Assembly (NCBI GenBank): GCA_032127265.1
Contig: JAQAZP010000279.1
Location: forward strand, 7,534 to 71,533
DNA: 64,000 nt
Direction of reading: 5' to 3'
Source of the DNA: JAQAZP01 sp032127265
GTDB taxonomy: Bacteria > Acidobacteriota > JAQAZP01
Shown: one piece after another, positions 52,618 through 61,762 of the stretch
How the letters are laid out: each line of letters opens with the position of its first letter
How positions within the stretch are numbered: the first letter of the stretch is position 1
The notes under the pieces: model-generated
What the model saw: the letters and a program-made list of their open reading frames with translations, nothing else
The model's database searches: none
What the model was told of the DNA's origin: nothing
Program-made: the position numbers and the translations under genes

Positions 52618-53189
52618 CGGCGAAGAACACCATCAGGCGGTGCAGCTGGGCGGCCAACGAACGGACGATCACCTACCATGACGAGGAGTGGGGCCTGCCG
52701 AATCACGACGACCGGCACCTCTTCGAGATGCTGATCCTCGAGGGGGCCCAGGCTGGCCTCAGCTGGGACACGATCCTCAAAAAGCGTGCCGAGTATCGCA
52801 AGGTCTATCACAACTTCGATCCGCAGAAGGTGGCCCGCTTCAGCGAAAAGAAGATTGCCGCCCTGCTGGCCAACCCCGGCATCATCCGCAACCGGCTGAA
52901 GGTGCGGGCCTCGGTGGCCAACGCCAAAGCCTATCTCAAAGTGCAAAAGGAGTTCGGCTCCTTCGACGCCTACCTCTGGGCCTTTGTGGGCGGCAAGCCG
53001 GTCCGCAATCGCTGGAAGACCCTGGCGGAAATCCCCGTAATAACCCCGGAAGCCGAAGCCCTGAGCAAGGACCTCGAGAAGCGGGGCTTCACCTTCGTGG
53101 GCCCCACCATCATCTATGCCTTGATGCAGGCCGTGGGGATGGTCAACGACCACACGGTGGACTGTTTTCGCCACCGCCAGGTGGGGTGA
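52614..53189 (+). CDS. tag: DNA-3-methyladenine glycosylase I
   Basis: 191 residues, normal length. RCSWA near the start, YHDEEWGLP, LILEGAQAGLSW (Glu/Trp of the base pocket), and the C-terminal GMVNDHTVDCFRH. The zinc ligands of the Tag family are present: Cys10, His22 and the C-terminal His/Cys. It removes 3-methyladenine from DNA in base-excision repair. It overlaps the GH18-like gene by four bases, an unexpected pairing with envelope genes. Confidence 0.95.
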   Translation: MTAKNTIRRCSWAANERTITYHDEEWGLPNHDDRHLFEMLILEGAQAGLSWDTILKKRAEYRKVYHNFDPQKVARFSEKKIAALLANPGIIRNRLKVRASVANAKAYLKVQKEFGSFDAYLWAFVGGKPVRNRWKTLAEIPVITPEAEALSKDLEKRGFTFVGPTIIYALMQAVGMVNDHTVDCFRHRQVG

Positions 53190-53311
53190 ACGCGACAGCT
53201 GTGCGATAATGACGCCGGCCGCCCGGTCCGACCGGCGGCCGGACCAAGGTAAACCGCCCCCCAGGGCACGTGAACAACCCATATATTCCTTCATCTCGAC
53301 AGGTCACAATC

Positions 53312-54637
53312 ATGAGCACCAACCATCCACTGCTGAACATGCACCCCCAGGAATTCGTCCACTTCCTGCGCCGGGAGTTCATCCGCCGTTTCCACTTCGT
53401 CTATGACGCGGCCGCGAAGAAGATGACGGCCTCGCACCCGCATCTGCAGCCCATCGCCGACTTCATCCTCGCCGATCAAAGGGATTTCATGGGGCACGAG
53501 GGCGCGTTTTTCCAGGTCAGCCGCGATCACGACACCCTACAGGGAGCCTTTGTCCACCGCACCCGGCGCGGCCAGGCCGCCGGCGGTGTCCGCTACTGGC
53601 AATACGAGACCATGGAGGACTACCTGCGGGACGGCCTGCGGCTGGCCAAAGGCATGACCCGCAAGAACGCTTTGGCCGGTCTCTGGTGGGGCGGCGGCAA
53701 GGGGGTGATGGCCCACAATCCCGGGGTGGACAAATACGACCCGGAGATCCGCGAGGTGATCTACCGTGAGTTCGGCGAGCTGATGACCGCCATCCGCGGC
53801 TGCTACGTCACCGCCGAGGACGTGGGGACCCACGTGGTGGACATGGCCAATGTCTTTGCCACCACCCGCTTCACTACCTGCATTCCCCAGGGACTGGGCG
53901 GCAGCGGCAATCCCTCGGTGCCCACGGCCCGCGGGGTTGTGGCCGGCATGGAAGCGGCCCTGGAGTATCACGGCGAGGGAACCCTGGAGGGGAAGAAGGT
54001 GGCGGTGCAGGGGATGGGCAACGTGGCCGCCCCGCTGATCCGCTTTCTGCTGGAGAAGAAAGTGGCGCAGGTGGCGGCCTGCGACATCAACCCCGCCCTG
54101 ACCGATGCCATCCGCCAGTCGTTCCCCGACGAGCTTGTGGAACCGCGGATCGTGGAACCGGGCGACATTTCGATCTTCGGCGAGGAGTGCGACATCCTCT
54201 CCCCCTGCGCCTGCGGAGCGGTGCTCAACCCGGAGACCATCCCGATGATCCGGGCGAAAATCGTCTGCGGCGCGGCCAACAACCAGCTGGAAGACGCGGC
54301 CCGGGACGACCGGCTGCTCCACGACCGGGGCATCCTCTATGTCCCCGACTTCCTGACCAACCGCATGGGCATCGTCAACTGCGCCAACGAGCAGGACGGT
54401 GAGGTGACCCACGACCCGATGATCGAACGCCACCTGGAGCGGGAGTGGGAGCACTCGATCCACCAGGCCGCCACCCGGGTGTTCCGGCGCTCGAAAGAGA
54501 GCGGTGAGCCGCCGGCCCTGGTGGCCATGGCCCTGGCCGATGAGCTCTCCATGGAGGAGCACCCGATCACCGGGCACCGCGGCCGGCAGATCATCGACTC
54601 GCTGGCCGCCAACAGCTGGTTCGAGGAGGACAACTGA
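53312..54637 (+). CDS. Glu/Leu/Phe/Val dehydrogenase (leucine-dehydrogenase-like)
   Basis: 441 residues from ATG 53312. Substrate/catalytic lysines at MTRK (118) and GGGKGV (130), a Rossmann domain with VAVQGMGNVAAPLIRFL, PCACGAVLN and CGAANNQLED, which fit the Leu/Val/Phe dehydrogenase branch. It catalyses NAD-dependent oxidative deamination of an amino acid. It is longer than typical leucine dehydrogenases (~365) at both ends, so the substrate is uncertain. Confidence 0.88.
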   Translation: MSTNHPLLNMHPQEFVHFLRREFIRRFHFVYDAAAKKMTASHPHLQPIADFILADQRDFMGHEGAFFQVSRDHDTLQGAFVHRTRRGQAAGGVRYWQYETMEDYLRDGLRLAKGMTRKNALAGLWWGGGKGVMAHNPGVDKYDPEIREVIYREFGELMTAIRGCYVTAEDVGTHVVDMANVFATTRFTTCIPQGLGGSGNPSVPTARGVVAGMEAALEYHGEGTLEGKKVAVQGMGNVAAPLIRFLLEKKVAQVAACDINPALTDAIRQSFPDELVEPRIVEPGDISIFGEECDILSPCACGAVLNPETIPMIRAKIVCGAANNQLEDAARDDRLLHDRGILYVPDFLTNRMGIVNCANEQDGEVTHDPMIERHLEREWEHSIHQAATRVFRRSKESGEPPALVAMALADELSMEEHPITGHRGRQIIDSLAANSWFEEDN

Positions 54638-54641
54638 AGCT

Positions 54642-56837
54642 TTGACCCCCGACGCACCAGCCGCACCAACCAAACCTGCCGAGCAACTGGAAGCCGTGCT
54701 GGACCACTTCGTTTACCGCAACGAGGACGACGGCTGGAGTGTGGTGCGGCTCTCGGTCCCCGGCCGGAAGGACACGGTGACCGCGGTGGGAAACTTCCTC
54801 GGCGTCCAGCCCGGAGAGAGCCTCAAGCTCACCGGCACCTGGGTCCGCGACCCCAAGTACGGCCGGCAGTTCAAGGCCGCGTCGTTCCAGTCGGTGCTCC
54901 CCGGCACCCTGGAAGGGATAGAGAAGTATCTCGGCTCGGGGCTGATCAAGGGCATCGGCAAGGTGATGGCCGAACGGCTGGTCAAGGCCTTTGGCCAGCG
55001 GACCCTGGAGGTGATCGAGCGCAAGAGCAAGCGGCTCACCGAAGTGGAGGGCATCGGCAAGGTGCGGGCCCGGCTGATCCGCGAGTCATGGGCCGAGCAG
55101 CGGGAGATCAAGGACGTGATGATCTTCCTGCAGTCCTACTCCGTCTCCACCGCCTTCGCCATCCGGATCTACAAGAAATACGGCAATGACGCGGTGCGCC
55201 TGGTGCGCGACAATCCCTACCGGCTGGCCACCGACTTCCACGGCATCGGTTTCAAGACCGCCGACCGGATTGCCACCAGCCTCGGGGTGGAGCCGGCGTC
55301 ACCCCAGCGGGCCGAAGCCGGAACCCTGTTCACCCTGGGCCAGGCGTCGGAGGAAGGGCACGTCTTCGTGCCGGTGAAAGAGCTGGTCTCGCGCACGGCG
55401 GAGATGCTCGGCGTCCCGGAAGAGGTGGCGGCCGGCGCCGTGGAGGCCGCAGCCTGCGGGCGGGACTCGCGGCTGGTGGTGGAGAAAGGCGTGCTGCCCG
55501 ACGACGACGCGGTCTTCCTCCGCCCGCTCCACGCCCGGGAGGACGGGGCGGCGAAACTGCTGCGCAACCTGCTGGAAACACCGGTAACCCCGGTGGCCAT
55601 CGACGTGCCGAAAGCGCTGGCCTGGTTCGAGGAGCGGCAGAAGATCGAGCTGGCCCAAAAACAGCGGGAGGCGATCAGCCGTGCCCTCACCGGCAAGGTG
55701 CTGGTGATCACCGGCGGCCCGGGCACCGGCAAGACCACCCTGGTCAAGGCGGTGATCAGCATCCTGGAAAAGAAGGGGCGGCGGATCCTGCTCTGCGCCC
55801 CTACCGGCAGGGCGGCCCAGCGGATGCAGGAGGCCACCGGCCGCGAAGCCAGGACCGTCCACCGCATGCTGAAGTTCAACCCGCGGAACTTCGGCTTTGA
55901 CCACAACAAGGACAACCCTTTGTCCGTCGACGTGCTGATCGTGGACGAGGTGTCGATGGTGGACATCTCGCTCTTCCACTCGATCCTCGCCGCCCTGCCC
56001 CCCTGGTGCCAGCTGATCCTGGTGGGCGACATGGACCAGCTGCCCTCGGTGGGTCCGGGCAGTGTGCTGCGCGACCTGATCCACTGCGGCGTCGTGGAGG
56101 TGGCCCGTTTGACGGAGATTTTCCGCCAAGCCCGGGAGAGTTCCATCGTGGTCAACGCTCACCTGATCAACAAGGGCCAGGTGCCGAACCTCGAACTGGC
56201 CGGTGAAGACCTCGACTTCTTCTTCATCGAGCGCGACGAACCGGAAGAAGCCCTGGCCACCATCCTCGAGCTGGTGGGCCGCCGCATCCCTCAGCGCTTC
56301 CAATTCGACCCGGTGGACGACATCCAGGTCCTCTCACCGATGCACCGCGGCACCATCGGCACGGCGAACCTCAACGTCGAGCTGCAGCAGCTGCTCAACC
56401 CCGAAGGGGCGGTGGTGGGCCCCGGGGCCAAAGGCTTCCGCATCGGTGACAAGGTGATGCAGGTACGCAACAACTACGACCTGAACGTCTACAACGGGGA
56501 CATCGGCCGGATCGTGATGGTGGACGAAAAGGCCCGGGAGGTCACCGTGCGCTTCGACAGCCGGCTGGTGCGCTACGACGCCCTCGACCTGGACGAACTG
56601 GTGCTGGCCTACGCCTGCTCGGTGCACAAGTCCCAGGGCAGCGAATACCCGGCGGTGGTGATCCCGATCCACACCCAGCACTACCTGATGCTGCAGCGCA
56701 ACCTGCTCTACACCGGGATCACCAGGGGCAAGAAGCTGGTGGTGCTGGTGGGCAGCCGCCGGGCGGTGAACATCGCCGTGAAAAACGACAAGATCCGCCA
56801 GCGCTACACCCGCCTCGCCGAACGGCTGCGGGGGTAA
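54642..56837 (+). CDS. recD2: RecD2-type DNA helicase (SF1B)
   Basis: 731 residues from TTG 54642, five bases after the dehydrogenase stop, with GAGGAGG inside the end of that gene; longer frames overlap it. N-terminal OB-like part (YRNEDDGWSVVRLSVPGR), helix-hairpin-helix repeats (GLIKGIGKVMAERL, VEGIGKVRARLI), then helicase motifs: Walker A GGPGTGKTT (358-366), DEVSMVD, GDMDQLPSVGPG, and the final VHKSQGSEYPAVVIP with YTGITRGKK. It acts in DNA repair independent of RecBC. Normal family length. Confidence 0.93.
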   Translation: MTPDAPAAPTKPAEQLEAVLDHFVYRNEDDGWSVVRLSVPGRKDTVTAVGNFLGVQPGESLKLTGTWVRDPKYGRQFKAASFQSVLPGTLEGIEKYLGSGLIKGIGKVMAERLVKAFGQRTLEVIERKSKRLTEVEGIGKVRARLIRESWAEQREIKDVMIFLQSYSVSTAFAIRIYKKYGNDAVRLVRDNPYRLATDFHGIGFKTADRIATSLGVEPASPQRAEAGTLFTLGQASEEGHVFVPVKELVSRTAEMLGVPEEVAAGAVEAAACGRDSRLVVEKGVLPDDDAVFLRPLHAREDGAAKLLRNLLETPVTPVAIDVPKALAWFEERQKIELAQKQREAISRALTGKVLVITGGPGTGKTTLVKAVISILEKKGRRILLCAPTGRAAQRMQEATGREARTVHRMLKFNPRNFGFDHNKDNPLSVDVLIVDEVSMVDISLFHSILAALPPWCQLILVGDMDQLPSVGPGSVLRDLIHCGVVEVARLTEIFRQARESSIVVNAHLINKGQVPNLELAGEDLDFFFIERDEPEEALATILELVGRRIPQRFQFDPVDDIQVLSPMHRGTIGTANLNVELQQLLNPEGAVVGPGAKGFRIGDKVMQVRNNYDLNVYNGDIGRIVMVDEKAREVTVRFDSRLVRYDALDLDELVLAYACSVHKSQGSEYPAVVIPIHTQHYLMLQRNLLYTGITRGKKLVVLVGSRRAVNIAVKNDKIRQRYTRLAERLRG

Positions 56838-56890
56838 GAAACCCAACTATCCGGATTTGCCGGCGCCAGCGAACCGGATGGTTCTCGATA

Positions 56891-59446
56891 TCAGTGAGCC
56901 TGCGTTTCCGGCGGCGTAAGGAAAAATTCCTGGTTCTCCAGGGTCAGGCCATCGATGGGCACCAGGGGATAACCAGAATCGTCTTCGATGACAGTGTCCG
57001 GCCAATCGAAATCCGGATCGATGGTGCGGAAATGCTCTAAGGGCTGTTCCAGCAGCCGGACCCGGATCTCGTTACCGGCACCCTCAAAAATCCGCGGGGT
57101 GATGGAAAAGTCAACTTCGCCCAAAGCAGTGCGCACCACGTAGCGAGGAATCTCCCTGCCGCTGCCCTGCCGCCTGACCATGGTGGCGATGTCGATTACC
57201 GTATTCAGCTCGATGGGCCGCCGGCGGTTCCACTCCCGCTGGACCGGCAGACCGGCCACGTACACGCTGTTGAACTCGATGCCCATGTCCCGGCAACTGG
57301 AGGAAATGCGCATCATCTCCTCGCCGTTGTCGTTGATCTCACCCAGCAGCGGAGTGTTGTTGTAGACCGTGATGCCGTGCCGGCGAAGCTGGCCTACGAT
57401 CTGCGCATGCTCGGGCCGGAACTCGCTGGAGTGAATGAACTGCGTCTCCAGCTCCAGCCGCAGCGGACTCACCGGGTGCAGGCGGTTCAACGGAACCAGG
57501 CGGGACACCGCCGCCCTGGTGAGTGCCGAGGGGGTGTAGTTCAGCTTCAGCGTGCGCAGTCGGATCGAGTGCAGGTTGTGGTAGATACGCAGGCGAGAGA
57601 CCAGGTCTACAATTCGGGAGAGCCCGCTGAGTACATCGTTGGCATGGGAGAGGACCAGGTCGGTGATTTGTGGCTGGTCTGCGAGGTAGGTCAGCGCTTC
57701 TGCCATTTCTTCATCCGGGGCGGCGCAGTCCAGTTCGGCCCGGCAGAGGTGATCCCGGGCCAGCGCCGGCGAAGGGCGCCGACCGATGCAAACATCGAGC
57801 CGGCGCTGATCCTCGAGAAACTGGCCCTGCAATTGGCCGAGAAAAGCCTCGGTGGTGGCCTCGGTCTTTCGCATCCTGTACTCGTGGGCTTCGGGGGAGG
57901 AGGCCAGCCCGCGCGGCCCGGTGAACAGTTTTTCGTCGCCGATTTCGGCCATGAATGCCGCCTCGAGCATCCCCTCGCTGTTCTCCCTGACTTTGCTGGA
58001 AACCTGCATGATCGGGGTGAACGATTCGTAATATTTCCAGGTGTAGGGTGTTCTGATCCAGATGAATCGCTCGTCGTCGGCTCGGCGCTCCACGGCCCAG
58101 CCGGAGGAGTTCCAGTCAATTTTACCGATCTCGGTGGCTGTGGTCAGGTGGGGCACAGCGCGGTCCGAAATGTGGGCACGCAGGTGGCGGCCCACGGCCA
58201 GGCCTTGGGAAATGGACGTCCAGTAGTTACGATTGCCGCGGATGGTGCTGGTGGGCATGAAGATGTAGTGCAGTTCGGCGCCGGCGGCGCGCAGTACGTT
58301 GAACAGCTCCACCAGTTCGGGACCGTTATCGTTGCAGTGAGCCATGAACGGTGTCTGGACGTAGACCGGTACGCCGTTTCGGGTCAGCTGAGTGATCACG
58401 TCCAGTGCATCGTAGGATATCTCGTCCGGGTGAAGGAAGTGAGTCGCCAGTTCCAGCCGCTTGCCCTTCAGCTGCAGCTCCATGTTCGTCCGCAAGAGGT
58501 AGTTCAGCCAGTAGGCGTTGTCCCGCAGGAACATCTCCGGGTAGTAAGAGACCGCACGGGAAGCCAGGCGTAGTGTCTGCACATGCGGCACCCTCCCCAG
58601 CTCTTTGACGGCATACTGCAGCGTGGCCCGGTTCATGAACGGGTCACCGCCGGTGAGTACGATTTCCTTGACCTGGTCCGCGGTCTGGATGTAAGCGATG
58701 GCCTGCTTTACGTGCTCTTTCGTGGGGGTGCGCAGGCTGCGGCACTCCTTGTGCTTGCGGAAGCAGAATCGGCAGTAAACCGGGCAGGTCATGTTCATCA
58801 CGAAGATCACGCGGTTCTGATACATTTGTTCAACAATGCCGCGGTAGAACTGTCCGACCCAGGTGTGCACCTCGCCCTCGGGGTCGAGTTCTTCCACGAA
58901 GGGGAAGAACTGCCGGGCCACCATCCCCGAGATCCGCATCTGGCGGATGGTGTGCAGGGAGAGACGCACCGGGTAGAGTTCGAGGACGCGCTGCATCTTC
59001 TCGCGGTCCTCTTCGGGAATCCGGACGTTTGTCAGGTTTTCCAGCTGGCGCACCTTTTTCACTAGTCTGAATCCGCCGCCCGGGATGAGCACCTCGAGAA
59101 CTGCGAGCAGCAGCGCCCGGGGAAGGACCAGCCCGTTCATAAATAGTGGTTCGGCGGTGGTGTGGTTCATCACACCGACCCGGGAGACCAGAGTGCGGAT
59201 GAACCCGGCGTGATCTCCCGGGTGACCGGTGCGGGCCAGCAGGGAGGTCAGCCGCTCCTCGCCGGTGTCGCCCTCGATGGCGTTTGTGAATTCACGGTCG
59301 GTCAGCGGGTAATCGAAGCAGTGTTCAAGAAAGGACACCACCTGCTCCCGGACCTGCTCAACGCTGACCAGCTGCCCCCGTCGCGATTGCGGAAACTGGA
59401 CAGTGATGTCGTCGGTCAGGGGCTCCCTGTTCCACTTGTTGCTCAT
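56891..59446 (-). CDS. tandem KamA-like radical SAM protein with degenerate second half
   Basis: 851 residues. Residues ~190-480 form a lysine-2,3-aminomutase-like domain: Cys221/Cys225/Cys228 (CPVYCRFC), LTGGDP (264-269), HFLHPDEI (336-343), and PLP-type Lys442 in EIGKIDW. Asp373 matches one substrate-binding Asp of KamA, but the second (in DAPGGGGK of AblA) is Thr435. Residues ~595-785 repeat the same barrel strands (QFIHSSEF 669-676; YNNTPLLGEINDN 695-707; LGEVDF 775-780) without any Fe-S cysteines and with Glu777 at the PLP-lysine position. Last gene of the abl operon; it overlaps ablB by four bases (ATGA). Activity unknown; possibly another amino-acid mutase with an internal regulatory or pairing domain. 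Confidence 0.82.
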   Translation of the reverse strand: MSNKWNREPLTDDITVQFPQSRRGQLVSVEQVREQVVSFLEHCFDYPLTDREFTNAIEGDTGEERLTSLLARTGHPGDHAGFIRTLVSRVGVMNHTTAEPLFMNGLVLPRALLLAVLEVLIPGGGFRLVKKVRQLENLTNVRIPEEDREKMQRVLELYPVRLSLHTIRQMRISGMVARQFFPFVEELDPEGEVHTWVGQFYRGIVEQMYQNRVIFVMNMTCPVYCRFCFRKHKECRSLRTPTKEHVKQAIAYIQTADQVKEIVLTGGDPFMNRATLQYAVKELGRVPHVQTLRLASRAVSYYPEMFLRDNAYWLNYLLRTNMELQLKGKRLELATHFLHPDEISYDALDVITQLTRNGVPVYVQTPFMAHCNDNGPELVELFNVLRAAGAELHYIFMPTSTIRGNRNYWTSISQGLAVGRHLRAHISDRAVPHLTTATEIGKIDWNSSGWAVERRADDERFIWIRTPYTWKYYESFTPIMQVSSKVRENSEGMLEAAFMAEIGDEKLFTGPRGLASSPEAHEYRMRKTEATTEAFLGQLQGQFLEDQRRLDVCIGRRPSPALARDHLCRAELDCAAPDEEMAEALTYLADQPQITDLVLSHANDVLSGLSRIVDLVSRLRIYHNLHSIRLRTLKLNYTPSALTRAAVSRLVPLNRLHPVSPLRLELETQFIHSSEFRPEHAQIVGQLRRHGITVYNNTPLLGEINDNGEEMMRISSSCRDMGIEFNSVYVAGLPVQREWNRRRPIELNTVIDIATMVRRQGSGREIPRYVVRTALGEVDFSITPRIFEGAGNEIRVRLLEQPLEHFRTIDPDFDWPDTVIEDDSGYPLVPIDGLTLENQEFFLTPPETQAH

Positions 59447-60306
59447 AACGCGGCTGACCCTTCTGTCTGGCTGGTCTTCTGCTTGTACCAGACGTTCATG
59501 TTTTCGATCTGCCCGCTGATGTTGGTGTTGTTGACCAGCGTTCCGGCGTATTGATAGCCCATTCTCGAGAAGACGATGTTCATTCCGGGAGAGAGGGAAC
59601 GGGAGATGGTGTAGAGCGTCGGTACGCCCATGGCGTCCATCTCCTCTTCCATTCGTTCGAGGAGGTGGATGCCGAAACCCATGCCCCGGTATTCGGGCCT
59701 GGTGGCGAAATCGGTCATCTCCGCGTTGCCCGCTTTGAGGTCCATTTCGGCGGACGAAATAGCCGCAATTTTACCCGCGTTCCAGACCAGGAAATATCTG
59801 ATGTGACTTTTCATCGTCTCCAGCAGATAGTCCGGCTTGTGGATCGGAAAGGGATAGGAGCGAAAGACCTCCCGGTAGACCTGGCTCATTTCTTCCACGT
59901 CGTCCGACGCGGCCTGGATGATTTCCGGTGCTGGAGTGGAGCCGGGCGACCGGCCCTGGTTCCATTTTTGGGCGGCCAGATCGAGAATCTCGTTGGTCGT
60001 GCCGTCCTGTTCGTTTTGTTCGCGTTCCGCGGAGAGAAACCGGCCCATGAACACGGCATCGCGGGTGCCGTTATAGAACCCCGGGACCAGGGCCTCCGGG
60101 CGGAAACCGTGCTGTTCGAACGGGCCCCGGTGCTCGGTCGGGATCTTGGCGAAGATCTTGGAGTATCCCCGGTCTTTGGCCAGGGTCTCGAGTGAGCCCA
60201 GAATCTCCGGTATGTCGTCCGCATCCAGTTTCATCAGGTAGATGCGGTCGTTCAGCGGACCGTGCTGGATGACGGATTTCCCGATGGTCTCTATATGGTC
60301 ATACAT
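59443..60306 (-). CDS. ablB: putative beta-lysine N6-acetyltransferase
   Basis: 287 residues from ATG 60306 (GAAGGA upstream); a longer frame overlaps the symporter gene and is not family-like. The C-terminal half is a GNAT domain with MTDFATRPEYRGMGFGIHLLERMEEEM, the acetyl-CoA pyrophosphate loop being RGMGFG. The N-terminal half (KIFAKIPTEHRGPFEQHGFRPEALVPGFYNG) matches the AblB layout. It makes N-epsilon-acetyl-beta-lysine, a compatible solute, from the product of AblA. Overlaps both neighbours. Confidence 0.88.
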   Translation of the reverse strand: MYDHIETIGKSVIQHGPLNDRIYLMKLDADDIPEILGSLETLAKDRGYSKIFAKIPTEHRGPFEQHGFRPEALVPGFYNGTRDAVFMGRFLSAEREQNEQDGTTNEILDLAAQKWNQGRSPGSTPAPEIIQAASDDVEEMSQVYREVFRSYPFPIHKPDYLLETMKSHIRYFLVWNAGKIAAISSAEMDLKAGNAEMTDFATRPEYRGMGFGIHLLERMEEEMDAMGVPTLYTISRSLSPGMNIVFSRMGYQYAGTLVNNTNISGQIENMNVWYKQKTSQTEGSAAL

Positions 60307-61762
60307 GTGTTGTGATGTCCTTCGGTTGCCCACCCACCTGAGGCCGGGTGAAGATCGATACGGTGACAAAGACGACGGCCGAAACCCCGATCCCGTAGAC
60401 AGAGGGTTCGAGCCCCAGGCCGGCCAGCGGCGGCGGGAGGCCGGCCACTCCGAGCTGAAGCAGAAGGGTGGCTGTGCCACCGGCGATCATCCCCCAGAAT
60501 GCCCCTGCCGCTGTCGCGCCCTTCCAGAAATAGGCTCCCAGGGTGGGAACGAAGAGACCGGAGACCATGAAGGAGTATGCAAAAAGGATGGCTTCCAACA
60601 CCTTTTCGAAACTGCTGGCAATGATGATGGCCAGCAGGCCGATGACCAGGGTGGCTGTCTGGGACAGCTGCATCATCGTTTTATCGGCGAGGGGATGGCG
60701 CAGGCGGCGGACGATGATGTCGTTGACGACGTTCCCCGATGCGGCCATCAGGCAGCTGTCAGCCGTGGACATGATCGCCGAGAAATAGGAGGCGACGACG
60801 ATCCCGGTGACTATTACCGGCAGGGTGTGAGTGATCAGCAGCGGTAAGCCCATCTCCGACTCCACCTCGGGAAACATCACCCGGGCGCACATGCCGAGGA
60901 AGACTCCCATGAAGGCCATCACCGGGTATTCGAAAATACCGGCGATGAACCAGGCCCTGCGGGCCTCCTGTTCGTTGCGGCAGGCGAACATCCGCTGGTA
61001 GAGGGTCATCCCGATCAGCCAGATGGGAACGATGGTGAACATCCAGTTGATGAAGGTCACCGGGGCGATGTTGCCCAGGCTGAAGAACTCCGGGGGGAGG
61101 TTCTCCCGCAAGGATGCGATCCCCCCCAATTCACCCCAGAGCACCACCGGGATGGTGACCAGGATCAACCCGGCGAGCAGGATGATCCACTGCACCGTGT
61201 CGGTGTAGATCACCGCCTTCAGGCCTCCGATCGCGGTGTAGAGGATGGTGACCAAGGCAATGACGTAGAGCGAGAACTGGAGCGGTGAAAGGCCGAACGG
61301 GGCGCGGGTGATGACGGTCACCGAGGCCAGCTTGGCCCCGGCCAGCACCTGGGCGCCGGTGAAGCCCATGTAGCCGATGGCGGAGATGATCGCGGCGAGC
61401 AGGGCCACCCGTTCGCCGTAGCGGAAACGCAGGAAGTCGGGGTAAGTGAACATGCCGTGCTTGCGGTCGAGGCGCTTGATCCGGGGGATGATGAACACCG
61501 CCGACAGCCAGGCGCCCACCAGGCCGCTGAACAGCAGCCAGCTGCCGGCCAGGCCCATGGTGAAGCCAAGGCCGCCGAGGCCGATGGAGAAGCCACCGCC
61601 CACGTCGGTGGCGACGATGGAGAGGCCCACGTGGTGGGCCTTTATCGACCGGCCGCCCACATAGTAGTCCTCGGCATTCCTGTTGCGGCGGTAGTGGTAG
61701 ACACCGATCCCCATCACCCCACAGAGATAGAGGGCGAAGACGGCGTAGTCGACAGGGCTCAC
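60299..61762 (-). CDS. sodium/solute symporter (SSS family)
   Basis: 487 residues from GTG 61762, overlapping the ablA stop by four bases (GTGA). Twelve to thirteen membrane helices. The SSS features are YYVGGRSIKAHHVGLSIVATDVGGG in the early helices and SAIMSTADSCLMAASG (Ser/Thr of the Na2 site). Set between ablA and ablB, it probably takes up lysine, beta-lysine or another osmolyte in step with salt stress. Substrate inferred only from context. Confidence 0.87.
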   Translation of the reverse strand: MSPVDYAVFALYLCGVMGIGVYHYRRNRNAEDYYVGGRSIKAHHVGLSIVATDVGGGFSIGLGGLGFTMGLAGSWLLFSGLVGAWLSAVFIIPRIKRLDRKHGMFTYPDFLRFRYGERVALLAAIISAIGYMGFTGAQVLAGAKLASVTVITRAPFGLSPLQFSLYVIALVTILYTAIGGLKAVIYTDTVQWIILLAGLILVTIPVVLWGELGGIASLRENLPPEFFSLGNIAPVTFINWMFTIVPIWLIGMTLYQRMFACRNEQEARRAWFIAGIFEYPVMAFMGVFLGMCARVMFPEVESEMGLPLLITHTLPVIVTGIVVASYFSAIMSTADSCLMAASGNVVNDIIVRRLRHPLADKTMMQLSQTATLVIGLLAIIIASSFEKVLEAILFAYSFMVSGLFVPTLGAYFWKGATAAGAFWGMIAGGTATLLLQLGVAGLPPPLAGLGLEPSVYGIGVSAVVFVTVSIFTRPQVGGQPKDITTHV

